From the NCBI GenBank assembly GCA_945874095.1, contig CAMCFM010000034.1, positions 1-16,051 on the forward strand: a DNA stretch of 16,051 nt. The letters are read 5' to 3'. The notes under the pieces are model-generated. The model did not search any database, was not told where the DNA came from, and saw only the letters and a program-made list of their open reading frames with translations. Of the stretch, positions 6,171-14,611 are shown piece by piece. Position numbers and translations under genes: made by a program. Within the stretch, counting starts at the first letter, position 1, and every line of letters starts with the position of its first letter. Origin of the DNA: Candidatus Kuenenia stuttgartensis. Its GTDB lineage: Bacteria; Planctomycetota; Planctomycetia; Isosphaerales; Isosphaeraceae.

Positions 6171-8756
6171 TCATGGAAGAAAGAGGAAATCGGGGCAGTT
6201 GAGCAAAGCCCAGACCCAGTCCTCGTAAGCCTCTCGAAAGCGGTTCGTAAGCAACGCTGTAGGCGGGTCGCCAGCTCGTACAGCAGCTTCCGCTTCAATT
6301 TGAATTTCAGTCGCCAATGGCCGCAAATGATTCGACCAGCTCACGCGATGCCTGTGGCTGCGAGGAGTCAATTCCACCAGCTTCGATTGCTCCGGAATTC
6401 TGTCATTAAATTCGGCTGAGAATAGATCTTTTGCTTCTACTATTTCCTGAGCCGTTGCAGAGCGGCTTAAGACTCGCCTGATCGTCAAATCGGCCAGTTC
6501 TTCAACAGATTTCGATGATAATGCAATCTCGGTAAATCGACTTTGATCCGATAGCCGAGCGATTCTCGTATGGACCAATCCTGTTGCCAAAAGCCCCGGC
6601 TGCAAAGGTGTGACAGCCTCTTCGCGAATTGTCAAAGGATCCTGACGGCTTGATCGCCACCCAAAGGCTTGCATCAAATCCGTGATCTGAGTGGCTGCTG
6701 GCAACCCTAAAGCTGGACGGTCACGTTCGTTGGAAGGCGAAATCATCTCCCAGGCGTATCGTGGATGCCCCAGATTGATAAATTCTGATGCGGGCCGCCG
6801 GCCTTCAGGATCAAGGCACAACTCCTCACAGTCAAATGTCTTACCAGCGATCGCAAACAGACTGTCTATGAGTTGCTCGGCTGAAATTCGACGTCGGGCC
6901 GGCCCCAGTAACGAATCCTGCGAATCGTCTGGAACGACCAACGCCTGATAATAATGACTGTTGAGAATCAACTGGTCGAGCCGCTTCAAGTCATAGCCAT
7001 TTCTCATGAAATCAGCCGCCAAAGCCTCCAACGCTTCGGGAAAGCGGATCTGAGTCTTCACATCCCAATCATCAATCGGGTCCACAAATGGACGGCCTGT
7101 GCGCACGGCCCAGACTCGATTGACCATCACCTTGGCAAACCTCCGATTTCCCGCCCAAGTCAGCAGACTCGCCATCCTCTCACGGGTCGATGGATTGGGT
7201 GGCAGAACGTTGGCAGGAAGCTCTTCCGAACTGATTTCTGAAAGGCTCCAGCGTGGCAAAATTTTGTCGCCAGGCTCAAGGCTGATCGAAATGGCTGGCA
7301 CACGAGCACCAGGAGCGATCACCACAGAACTTGATTTCGGGACATCCACAGGCTTGCCTGCAAGCATTGCAGCCAATTCAAAAAGGTCCGACTGATCGTA
7401 AGGATGCTTCGGCGCATCGTGACATCGAGCACACTTCAACTCACTCGCCAGAAAGGCTTTTGCAATAATGTGAGCCTTGGCGGCCATCGGCGAATCGTTC
7501 TGGCTGGCCATCGAAAAACCGGCCGCTGATCCACCCAAAACGCTGCCCTCCATCCGAATAAGTTGGGTCACCATCCGATCCATCGGTAAATTATCACCGA
7601 TGGCTTCCCGCAAGAAATATCGGAATGGACCTGTGTTATTTAATGTCGGCTTTAAAATACCGGGGTTTTCAGCCAGAAGGTCTTGCCAATAGCCCATCCA
7701 GGCGTCTGCGCGTCGTGGATCATCCAATAATCTGGAAATCAATTTCCTGCGGCGATCAGAGGCAGGGTCGTTGAAAAACAACAACTGCTCTTGCGGGCTT
7801 GGGACCTGCCCAACCACGTCAAGATAAACCCTTCGCACAAAGCTCGAATCGTCCGCCAAAGGGGCCAACTTTCGACTCGGAAACGCTCCCTGAATCAGCC
7901 GATCAAGTTTCGCAGGTGTCAGATTTGCAAAATCTTTCAGCGATTCACCAACCAATTTCCTTGCCATCGCATGCCGGTTCTGCCAGTATGCATCCTCTGA
8001 ACGATACGCGATTTGGCGTTTCTGCGTTTCAATTGCCGTCAACTGATCTTCGTGATTGACCCGAAACTTATTCCACCCTGAATCTGTCATCACCACCGCA
8101 GGAGCACCTTCAGGCCCTACCATCACAGGCATCGTATCACTGAGATTTATTGATTTCGGAATCAAATAAACCGCTAACTCACCAGTCTCAGGACGCGTTT
8201 TCTTATCGCCAATCACTGAAGCCAGCTCAAATTCATGGCGATTCCCATCGCTCGTCCAGCGTATCAAACGCTCCTGCGAATTCGTTTCAGGTGCTTTAAG
8301 TCGCTTGTCGGAAGGGATTGCCAAAGGTGGGAATTCTTCGTGTCCACCGGCATTATTGGTGATCGACTTTGTTTCAGCAATTTTCTTGCCATCAATACGC
8401 AGAATCGACTTGGCCCTGCTCCTTAAAATCAAGTCGTAATCACCTTTTGGATAAGCTCTTTCAAATTTTGAGAGCATCAGAAAAGGTGCTGACCTGTCAA
8501 TAATTGCACCTTGAGAGTTGTATTTTTTGGGGATCCCGGCAAATCCCATCAGAGGAGTCTCGTAAATCTCGTCAGCACCACGATTCGGAGTCACCTCATC
8601 CCACTTTTCAGGCAGTCGCTCAAAAATCCTCACGCTGACCTTTTTCGGAACTGTCACCGACTGTGGTTCCATTCCCAGAGCAGCTTTTAGAATCAGCCCA
8701 GAAATGAATAGGCTGTAAATCGAACATCGAACCCCTGAATTCAACAAATTCAACAT
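6171..8756 (-). CDS. DUF1549/DUF1553 planctomycete protein with PA14-like N-terminal region
   Basis: The 861-aa protein starts with a signal peptide (about 1-28, cleavage near AALG). Residues about 95-200 look like a beta-rich PA14-type module (YPKGDYDLILRSRAKSILRIDGKKI at 102-126). DUF1549 (PF07583) spans about 280-480, with RRVYLDVVGQVPSPQE at 308-323 and its single CARCH motif at 442-446. DUF1553 (PF07587) spans about 523-800, with NRRFAKVMVNRVWA at 537-550. Family members usually carry an N-terminal PSCyt1 cytochrome domain with its own heme motif; here none is seen. The function of the family is unknown, though it is thought to act outside the cytoplasm with its DUF1501 partner. AAGAGG lies 7-8 nt before ATG 8756. 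It is the first gene of the pair and sits behind a clear promoter region. Confidence 0.93.
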   Translation of the reverse strand: MLNLLNSGVRCSIYSLFISGLILKAALGMEPQSVTVPKKVSVRIFERLPEKWDEVTPNRGADEIYETPLMGFAGIPKKYNSQGAIIDRSAPFLMLSKFERAYPKGDYDLILRSRAKSILRIDGKKIAETKSITNNAGGHEEFPPLAIPSDKRLKAPETNSQERLIRWTSDGNRHEFELASVIGDKKTRPETGELAVYLIPKSINLSDTMPVMVGPEGAPAVVMTDSGWNKFRVNHEDQLTAIETQKRQIAYRSEDAYWQNRHAMARKLVGESLKDFANLTPAKLDRLIQGAFPSRKLAPLADDSSFVRRVYLDVVGQVPSPQEQLLFFNDPASDRRRKLISRLLDDPRRADAWMGYWQDLLAENPGILKPTLNNTGPFRYFLREAIGDNLPMDRMVTQLIRMEGSVLGGSAAGFSMASQNDSPMAAKAHIIAKAFLASELKCARCHDAPKHPYDQSDLFELAAMLAGKPVDVPKSSSVVIAPGARVPAISISLEPGDKILPRWSLSEISSEELPANVLPPNPSTRERMASLLTWAGNRRFAKVMVNRVWAVRTGRPFVDPIDDWDVKTQIRFPEALEALAADFMRNGYDLKRLDQLILNSHYYQALVVPDDSQDSLLGPARRRISAEQLIDSLFAIAGKTFDCEELCLDPEGRRPASEFINLGHPRYAWEMISPSNERDRPALGLPAATQITDLMQAFGWRSSRQDPLTIREEAVTPLQPGLLATGLVHTRIARLSDQSRFTEIALSSKSVEELADLTIRRVLSRSATAQEIVEAKDLFSAEFNDRIPEQSKLVELTPRSHRHRVSWSNHLRPLATEIQIEAEAAVRAGDPPTALLTNRFREAYEDWVWALLNCPDFLFLP

Positions 8757-8811
8757 ACGTGTTACCTCTTATCAGTGGGCTTCATGAGTCGACGCTATGA
8801 GCTGAAAGGAT

Positions 8812-8856
8812 TGAACTCTACGCATTGTGGAAATCTGGAGATGCGTTAGAGCTTCG
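8812..8856 (-). promoter_or_regulatory. Long bulged hairpin in the predicted 5' leader of the DUF1549 gene
   Basis: The arm 8812-8825 (plus-strand TGAACTCTACGCAT) pairs with 8841-8856 (ATGCGTTAGAGCTTCG). This gives 13 Watson-Crick pairs and one T.G pair, interrupted by single-base bulges at 8847 and 8852, with a 15-nt loop (8826-8840). It starts about 7 nt after the predicted transcription start on the minus strand and ends 55 nt before ATG 8756. No T-run follows on either strand, so it is not an ordinary terminator. Confidence 0.55.
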
Positions 8857-8858
8857 GT

Positions 8859-8878
8859 ATGAATACGTAATTATTCAT
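8859..8878. promoter_or_regulatory. Perfect 7-bp dyad, candidate operator over the -10 element
   Basis: ATGAATA (8859-8865) and TATTCAT (8872-8878) form an exact inverted repeat around the 6-nt spacer CGTAAT. The dyad covers the -10 hexamer (8870-8875) and the expected start point of the minus-strand promoter, so a repressor bound here would block it. No regulator gene is adjacent, so the binding protein is unknown. Confidence 0.4.
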
Positions 8879-8912
8879 GATCCGGAACCATCAGTCAACA
8901 TCGCAAAAAAAA
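8870..8912 (-). promoter_or_regulatory. Strong candidate sigma70 promoter of the DUF1549-DUF1501 operon, with T-tract
   Basis: Reading the minus strand, a run of eight T (8905-8912) sits 6 nt upstream of TTGACT (8893-8898, 5/6). A 17-nt spacer then leads to AATAAT (8870-8875, 5/6). The T-run could act as an UP element. The predicted start is near 8863, giving a leader of about 107 nt before ATG 8756. Confidence 0.6.
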
Positions 8913-8940
8913 TTCAGGCGTGGCGTGATCGGATCCATCG

Positions 8941-8949
8941 TGTTAGGAT
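8941..8949 (+). promoter_or_regulatory. Possible extended -10 promoter for manA
   Basis: TG at 8941-8942, then TAGGAT at 8944-8949 (4/6), resembles an extended -10 element. The -35 position at the usual distance (TGGCGT) is poor. It lies about 50 nt before ATG 8998. This is weak and listed only as the best plus-strand candidate in the divergent intergenic region. Confidence 0.25.
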
Positions 8950-8997
8950 ACGTCAAAGCTTCGTGCGATCTCACCTCCGGATGACTACGAAACCCCT

Positions 8998-10008
8998 ATG
9001 AATCCGCTTCTTGACTCACCTCTGATTTTCGACCCAATCCTCAAAAGAATTCTTTGGGGTGGCACACGTTTAGCCACTTTGCTGGGGAAATCCATCGGCC
9101 CCGGCGACGATTATGCTGAAAGCTGGGAAATTGCAGACCACGCAAATGGCCAATCCGTCGTCTGCCAGCCATCTGAATGGGCAGGCAAGTCCATCACAGA
9201 GCTTTTGGCACAACACCCCAAAGAGCTTTTAGGGACAGACCTTGCAGATCGTTACACACAGTTTCCCTTGCTGATCAAGTTTCTCGATGCCCACCAAGAT
9301 CTCTCCATCCAGGTTCACCCGAATGATGCCCTCGCTCGCCGTCTTGTAAACGATAACGGCAAAAACGAAGCCTGGGTCGTACTCCACTCCGAGCCCGGTA
9401 GTCGAATCTATGCCGGGCTGAAGTCTGATGTGACACGTGAAGCCTTGGATTTAGCCATGCAGCGGCAGTCCGTGTCAGAACTTATTCATAGTTTTGAGCC
9501 ATCCGCTGGCGATTGCATTATGATTCCATCAGGAACTGTGCATGCGATCGGCGCTGGTATTATGATCGCAGAAATTCAGCAGATGTCGGACGCCACATTT
9601 CGGGTCGATGATTGGGGCCGTGTTGGCCCCGACGGCAGCCCTCGACAGCTTCACCTTGCGGAAGCGCTTGAGGCCACGGACTTTGAGCGAGGCCCCGTCA
9701 GCCCCATGGAGCCCGAGCGTGCGCCCATTGAAAGCTCGGACAACATTCATGAAAAACTCGCTTATTGCCAATTTTTCGGAATTGACCGATGGAAGTTAAA
9801 CTCTTCAGCCACCCTTGGGTTTGCCGATCATTCGCGGTTCACCATACTGATCATAACCAATGGCAAGGCCTTGATTTCCAACCCTCACGGCACTGACCTT
9901 GAAGCCCATGCCGGCACCACGGTATTATTACCTGCAGCGGCCGGTTCGGTTTTGATCCATCCGTCCAGCAATGAGACATTGCAACTTCTGGAATGCCATG
10001 TTCCGTGA
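8998..10008 (+). CDS. manA: Class I mannose-6-phosphate isomerase
   Basis: This 336-aa enzyme (EC 5.3.1.8) interconverts mannose-6-phosphate and fructose-6-phosphate in the cytoplasm, linking mannose use and GDP-mannose synthesis to glycolysis. It is a zinc cupin enzyme, and the expected ligands are visible: Gln105 and His107 in LSIQVHPND, Glu124 in KNEAW, and His182 in PSGTVHAIG. Arg202 in FRVDDWGR is the likely catalytic residue. WGG at 20-22 and ESWEI at 41-45 are also typical. The length matches the short bacterial type, with a C-terminal cupin half ending near 330. The start is clear from the conserved N-terminus, although no good Shine-Dalgarno is present. A six-codon reading frame (8981-9001) ends across its ATG. 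It leads a plus-strand group with the membrane protein 18 bp downstream. Confidence 0.95.
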   Translation: MNPLLDSPLIFDPILKRILWGGTRLATLLGKSIGPGDDYAESWEIADHANGQSVVCQPSEWAGKSITELLAQHPKELLGTDLADRYTQFPLLIKFLDAHQDLSIQVHPNDALARRLVNDNGKNEAWVVLHSEPGSRIYAGLKSDVTREALDLAMQRQSVSELIHSFEPSAGDCIMIPSGTVHAIGAGIMIAEIQQMSDATFRVDDWGRVGPDGSPRQLHLAEALEATDFERGPVSPMEPERAPIESSDNIHEKLAYCQFFGIDRWKLNSSATLGFADHSRFTILIITNGKALISNPHGTDLEAHAGTTVLLPAAAGSVLIHPSSNETLQLLECHVP

Positions 10009-10026
10009 TATCGTTAGCTATCCAAA

Positions 10027-11196
10027 ATGCAAAAACCACATCAACCTCAGATCGATCGCAAAGCACCAAATATGATACTGAAATCAGATCGAGCCACTAT
10101 CTCGATGGCGATCGGGCTGACTATTGGAGCCATCCGAGCCACTTTGCTGGCTAGAGTCTGGATCCTACTTGCGATGGGTCTTGCGGCAGATAAAATTGCT
10201 TGCTTAACGATCGGCCTGCATCGTCATGTCGTGGCCCAGCGATGGACGGCTGAAATCACAAAGCAGTTACCTGCAAAGCTCCACGAGTTTTTTGATAAGG
10301 CATGGGTTGGCCCACTCGGCCTGGCTGCCCCATTTTTTAATCTGTTGGAGGCTGACAGCACGAACGACACCTTAAAATCGTTGATTGGAATTCTTTTCAC
10401 ATTGCTCATCTGGGGGCTCTTCGGGTCGGCAGTTTGCCGGATTGCATTAACACGAATGGCTGATGCCCCAATCCCTGGAGTCAGATCCGCCTTGCGCTAT
10501 GCCATAAGGCAGCGGATGACCCTTATGGGATCAATCATTACGCCCATTATCGTGATGATTTTGCTATTCACTGCAATCACTGTGTTAGGTGCGTTTACAA
10601 AACTGCCTTTTGTTGGACCTGTACTCGCATGGATATTTGTACCAATCGCTCTGATTCCTGCTTCCATACTGGTCTTAACTCTAATCGGTCTTATTTTCGG
10701 ATGGCCCATGATGATGGCGGCTTCCATGGCTGAAGGTGAAGACCTGTTCGACGCCTTAAGCCGTTCGCAAACATATCTTTTTCAGGCTCCACTGAGTTGG
10801 GCAATTACATTCAAGGTCGGTTTTTTATTACAGGCGATTGGTTATGCACTTGTACAATTTCTGAGCTGGGCATTGATTTTCATGTTACATTCCGGATTTG
10901 CAATGACAGGATTTGTCACTGATCCCGCAAATATCAGTTGGAGCAAGGTATTGCCCCCTCCCTGGATGATGCCTGAAATCTCATCCAGTGCATTTATCAC
11001 ATGCCTCTCCATCATTACTCATTTGGCTTCTTGCTGGCCAATTGGATTTGCGTTTGCATTTCCGGCAGCCCTGTACCTGACACTTCGCACTAAAGTGGAT
11101 CATATTCCTCCCACTGAAATTGACTGGCCAGGCAAACCCGAAGGAGATTTTGGTGGCCAGATGCCATCGCACGAATCTCGAATTGAGAATGTGTGA
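10027..11196 (+). CDS. Polytopic membrane protein of unknown function
   Basis: The 389-aa protein has six to eight predicted membrane segments (about 26-63, 117-140, 167-189, 196-230, 258-292 and 322-352). The longer stretches could each hold two spans. Between spans is MAEGEDLFDALSRSQTYLFQAPLSW (about 234-258). A motif of this type (E-G-x-D-x-F-D-A-L-S-R-S) is, as I recall, shared by a group of uncharacterised planctomycete membrane proteins; that comes from memory and was not searched. No catalytic motif is seen. The start is uncertain: ATG 10027 has no ribosome site, and in-frame ATGs at 10072 and 10105 are possible. It lies 18 bp after manA in the same direction, so co-transcription is likely, but no functional link to mannose metabolism is evident. 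Confidence 0.75.
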   Translation: MQKPHQPQIDRKAPNMILKSDRATISMAIGLTIGAIRATLLARVWILLAMGLAADKIACLTIGLHRHVVAQRWTAEITKQLPAKLHEFFDKAWVGPLGLAAPFFNLLEADSTNDTLKSLIGILFTLLIWGLFGSAVCRIALTRMADAPIPGVRSALRYAIRQRMTLMGSIITPIIVMILLFTAITVLGAFTKLPFVGPVLAWIFVPIALIPASILVLTLIGLIFGWPMMMAASMAEGEDLFDALSRSQTYLFQAPLSWAITFKVGFLLQAIGYALVQFLSWALIFMLHSGFAMTGFVTDPANISWSKVLPPPWMMPEISSSAFITCLSIITHLASCWPIGFAFAFPAALYLTLRTKVDHIPPTEIDWPGKPEGDFGGQMPSHESRIENV

Positions 11197-11216
11197 TCAT
11201 TAAGTCACCGGAGCAG

Positions 11217-11245
11217 TTGGATTGATTCAGCCAGTCGGATAAAAT
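11217..11245 (+). promoter_or_regulatory. Candidate promoter of the sulfatase gene
   Basis: TTGGAT (11217-11222, 3/6) is followed at exactly 17 nt by TAAAAT (11240-11245, 5/6) in the 92-bp gap before the sulfatase. The start would be near 11252, leaving a leader of about 37 nt. The -10 is good and the -35 weak. Confidence 0.35.
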
Positions 11246-11288
11246 ATCTGAACTCGAGAAAAAAACCCAAACGAAGGTAGATCGAAAC

Positions 11289-12836
11289 ATGCAGCGAACT
11301 CTTTTTTCGTCAATCGCAATCGGTTTACTTTTATTATTCCAGAGAAATGCTGGAACAGCTGAATTACCTAATATCATTCTGATTTACGCGGACGATATCG
11401 GCTATGGCGACCTGAGTTGCTATGGAGCCAAGTCCGTGAGTACTCCGAATCTGGATCGACTCGCAACTGAAGGACTGAAACACACGGACGGACACTCAGC
11501 ATCCGCAACATGCACTCCATCGCGATACGCCCTATTAACAGGTGAATACGCTTGGCGACGCAAAGGCACAGGGGTCGCAACTGGGGATGCCTCGATAATT
11601 ATCGAGCCGGGGCGAACCACACTGGCCTCAATCCTCAAATCGGCAAATTATCAGACCGGTTATGTCGGAAAATGGCATTTGGGACTTGGACGCCCCGGCA
11701 TGAGCTGGAACGGCCCGATCTCACCAGGGCCAAAGGAATTAGGTTTTGAGGAACATTTCCTGATCCCAGCCACCGGCGATCGCGTACCGTGTGTTTATGT
11801 TGAGAATGGAAAAGTGAAAGGGCTTGATCCCTCCGACCCGATCACAATCAGTTTCGGCAAGCCGATCGACAATAGCCCGACTGGTAAATCAAGACCTGAC
11901 CTACTGTTCAGAACGAAGCCAAGTCACGGTCACGACATGACAATCGTGAATGGTATCAGCCGGATCGGTTATATGACGGGTGGAAAATCAGCCCTTTGGG
12001 ACGATGAAACCATGGCGGATGTGATTACCGGCAAGGCGACCGATTTTATTGACAAGCATCAAAAAAGCCGATTTTTCCTTTACTTCTCCACGCATGACAT
12101 CCATGTTCCGCGAGTTCCCCACCCACGTTTTGTTGGTAAAACAGCGATGGGCCCGCGTGGAGATGCCATCGTACAGCTCGACTGGTGCGTTGGCCAGATC
12201 CTTGATAAACTCGACCACCTTGGTATCTCAAAAAACACGATGGTCATTTTCTCAAGCGATAATGGCCCGGTGGTGGACGATGGTTATCAGGAGGAAGCCG
12301 TGAAAAAAATCGGATTGCATAAGCCTGCTGGCCCATTTCGGGGCGGTAAGTACAGCAACTTCGAAGGCGGCACGCGAATTCCTTTTCTGGTGCGGTGGCC
12401 CGCCAGAATCAAGCCTGGTACGACATCCGAGGCTTTGATTTGCCAGGTGGATTTTCCGGCTACGTTTGCGAAGCTGACAGGCCAGGATTTCCCTGCAAAC
12501 ATAGGCCCTGACAGTTTTGATGTTTTAGGTGCTCTGTTGGGCGAATCCAAAAATGGCCGTGACCATCTGGTGGAAGACGCTTCGCTGAGATCACTCCGGC
12601 TGGGCTCTTTGAAATATATTCAAGGCAGTCAGGGCAAGACGTTTAATAAACTCACAGGAACTGAGCTTGGCAACGCTTCTGAGGCTCAGCTTTATGACTT
12701 GGCCGCCGACCTTGGCGAACAAAAGAATTTAGCGATGGAGCGACCGGATCAAGTCGCAGCCATGCAAATCAGGCTGCAACAAATACGAGACTCCGGCTTC
12801 AGCCGCCCGGGATTCCAGCCACAACTACAAAAATGA
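11289..12836 (+). CDS. Exported arylsulfatase-family sulfatase (FGly-type)
   Basis: The 515-aa enzyme is a type I sulfatase (PF00884) predicted to remove sulfate esters, probably from sulfated polysaccharides, after Sec export (signal peptide about 1-24, cleavage near GTAE). The formylglycine signature CTPSR is at 75-79, with Cys75 as the residue oxidised to formylglycine. Metal and active-site residues expected for the family are visible: Asp35-Asp36 in YADDIGYGD, Lys128 and His130 in GKWHLG, His269 in FSTHD, Asp324-Asn325 in SSDNGP, and Lys354 in FRGGKYSNFEGG. The Cys form could be matured aerobically or by an anaerobic maturase; no maturase gene is nearby. AAGG lies 11 nt before ATG 11289. 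The substrate cannot be read from the sequence. It is followed after 22 bp by a large membrane protein. Confidence 0.95.
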   Translation: MQRTLFSSIAIGLLLLFQRNAGTAELPNIILIYADDIGYGDLSCYGAKSVSTPNLDRLATEGLKHTDGHSASATCTPSRYALLTGEYAWRRKGTGVATGDASIIIEPGRTTLASILKSANYQTGYVGKWHLGLGRPGMSWNGPISPGPKELGFEEHFLIPATGDRVPCVYVENGKVKGLDPSDPITISFGKPIDNSPTGKSRPDLLFRTKPSHGHDMTIVNGISRIGYMTGGKSALWDDETMADVITGKATDFIDKHQKSRFFLYFSTHDIHVPRVPHPRFVGKTAMGPRGDAIVQLDWCVGQILDKLDHLGISKNTMVIFSSDNGPVVDDGYQEEAVKKIGLHKPAGPFRGGKYSNFEGGTRIPFLVRWPARIKPGTTSEALICQVDFPATFAKLTGQDFPANIGPDSFDVLGALLGESKNGRDHLVEDASLRSLRLGSLKYIQGSQGKTFNKLTGTELGNASEAQLYDLAADLGEQKNLAMERPDQVAAMQIRLQQIRDSGFSRPGFQPQLQK

Positions 12837-12858
12837 GGCCCGTTACCCGGCACAAACC

Positions 12859-14577
12859 ATGAATACCATTGACAATCAACCATTCAAAAAACTTTTGCGC
12901 AGGTTCCAAATCTGGGGCGACAAGAGACTCGGATTTCTCCCACACCTGTTCTTAATGACTCTGATTTTGTTTACTCCCTGCTGGCTTTTCGGCTTGCATC
13001 GAATACCAGCGTGGATCCTGGGTGATTCTCCCCTGACTGTCTATATACACCAGGAATTAGATTATCGGCTGCATTCTGACGATTTTTCCTACATCGGAGC
13101 TTCACGCTCCTGGCCACGCATGGTAGAGAATTTACTGGTTCCACATAACACACACATATGCCCTTCCTGGCGGGTTTTGACATGGGTGGTGGTCTTGGCG
13201 GCAGGCGATTTGGTGCACCTTCAGGATATCATGAAGCCTGTCAGTTACCTGGCTTTGGTGCTGGTGATGCTTCAAGTCGGCCATTTTGTTGCACACGAGT
13301 CTCGAAGCATGGCGCTCGGCTATTCCGCTTCGGTATTGGTGGGTGTGACGTCAATTCAGCGGCTTTCTACGATCTGGTTCTCTGCCGGCCAAACGCTCTG
13401 GGCCGGCCTTTTTATTGTCACAGCCCTGATCTTGACCCAGGAATTATTGAGACGCGACTGGCGCTGGCTCTGGCCGGGTGTTGGTCTTTGCTGCTGGATC
13501 GCGGGCGGCTTCTGGACGATTGGTCATGCCGCAGGCCCAACTTGCGCCATTTATATTCTGGCGGTTACGCGAGGTAAAAGGAAATTTCTGGCGTTGATTC
13601 CTTTACTGGCAACGTTTTTGGCCGTAACCTTTTCGCTTGCATTTGCTGGAAATGCGATCGACGCGACCAATTCTTTTCATGGCCGAACTACAAAAGAAGC
13701 ATTGGGACCGATCCAGGGAATCTCTCACACTTGTCACTCGATTATTGAAACTCTGATTTTTGGGAACTTAGGAATTGATGTCATAACAACAGATGTTCAA
13801 GCGGTAGCACTTACGCTCATTCTCGCCTTGACATGGTTTTTATGGCATTTACGAAGTGGGCGAACCATCACCGCCCTCGAATGGACCGGGGCCGCGCTTT
13901 GCATTTCTGCATATTGGGTGGAATGGTCGTTTCGCGGCTATTTTTCTTGGGTCAACCTGAAACATATTCTTTATTGGTACGACTCCATCCCGCAAATCGG
14001 CTGGGTGATGTTCCTGTGCGGCTGGGTTCAAGCTGGCCAAGGCCTAGAAACATCTCCTGGGAAACAATCCACCATCGGCAAAATTTCTATCACACGAAAA
14101 TCCGCATTAGCCATATTAGCCTTGATAATTATTATGCTCACGCTTCATCAGTCAGAAGTGGACAGACAATTGCTGGAATCAACACCACGGCAAGTCGCCG
14201 CTGAAATCGAATTCAACAAATTCCCGACACCTGAACTTAAACGAGTCCGTGCCAATTACATTTGGATAGATCGTGTCAAACGCCAATTGCGCTGCCTCAA
14301 GCGATTCCATGAAGCCGAAAAAATCGCTTACAGCTTGGGCTGGGGTCGGGAAGACTTAACAAACGCCTTTGGACGCATCCGACTACCAGAGATTCCCAAA
14401 GTCTATGATGCTGTGTCCATGTTCGACTTGCCGCTCAAAGGTAGATCGCCAGCGAACCCTGATGAAGTCAGGCGTCGTTTGGGAGAATTACTGGCATTCG
14501 AGCCAGAAAAACTACCAGAATGGCTTGCTGGCTCGCAAATCATCTGGCCGCCAAAAGGCGATGAAGTTGACCAATGA
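12859..14577 (+). CDS. Multi-span membrane protein, possible GT-C-type glycosyltransferase
   Basis: The 572-aa protein has about ten hydrophobic spans (among them about 27-47, 104-118, 127-145, 155-166, 180-194, 204-220, 226-236, 243-262, 313-329, 341-353, 378-390 and 414-428). A soluble C-terminal tail of about 140 residues follows. After the first span is an aspartate pair in LHSDDFSYIGASRSW (Asp74-Asp75). Such an acidic motif in the first periplasmic loop, followed by a segment like PHNTHICPSWRVLTW (95-109), is typical of GT-C enzymes that use lipid-linked sugars. I could not assign a family, and the glycosyltransferase idea is inference. The start at ATG 12859 lacks a good ribosome site but places the first span correctly. 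It is 22 bp after the sulfatase, so co-transcription is likely. Confidence 0.72.
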   Translation: MNTIDNQPFKKLLRRFQIWGDKRLGFLPHLFLMTLILFTPCWLFGLHRIPAWILGDSPLTVYIHQELDYRLHSDDFSYIGASRSWPRMVENLLVPHNTHICPSWRVLTWVVVLAAGDLVHLQDIMKPVSYLALVLVMLQVGHFVAHESRSMALGYSASVLVGVTSIQRLSTIWFSAGQTLWAGLFIVTALILTQELLRRDWRWLWPGVGLCCWIAGGFWTIGHAAGPTCAIYILAVTRGKRKFLALIPLLATFLAVTFSLAFAGNAIDATNSFHGRTTKEALGPIQGISHTCHSIIETLIFGNLGIDVITTDVQAVALTLILALTWFLWHLRSGRTITALEWTGAALCISAYWVEWSFRGYFSWVNLKHILYWYDSIPQIGWVMFLCGWVQAGQGLETSPGKQSTIGKISITRKSALAILALIIIMLTLHQSEVDRQLLESTPRQVAAEIEFNKFPTPELKRVRANYIWIDRVKRQLRCLKRFHEAEKIAYSLGWGREDLTNAFGRIRLPEIPKVYDAVSMFDLPLKGRSPANPDEVRRRLGELLAFEPEKLPEWLAGSQIIWPPKGDEVDQ

Positions 14578-14611
14578 GTTCAACTCCATCACGACTCATT
14601 TCTGCTGATAT

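Noticed and set aside
14565..14585. Possible terminator hairpin AGTTGA/TCAACT between the convergent genes
   Set aside because: The stem is 6 bp with a 9-nt loop, partly inside the coding end, and has no T-run on either side.
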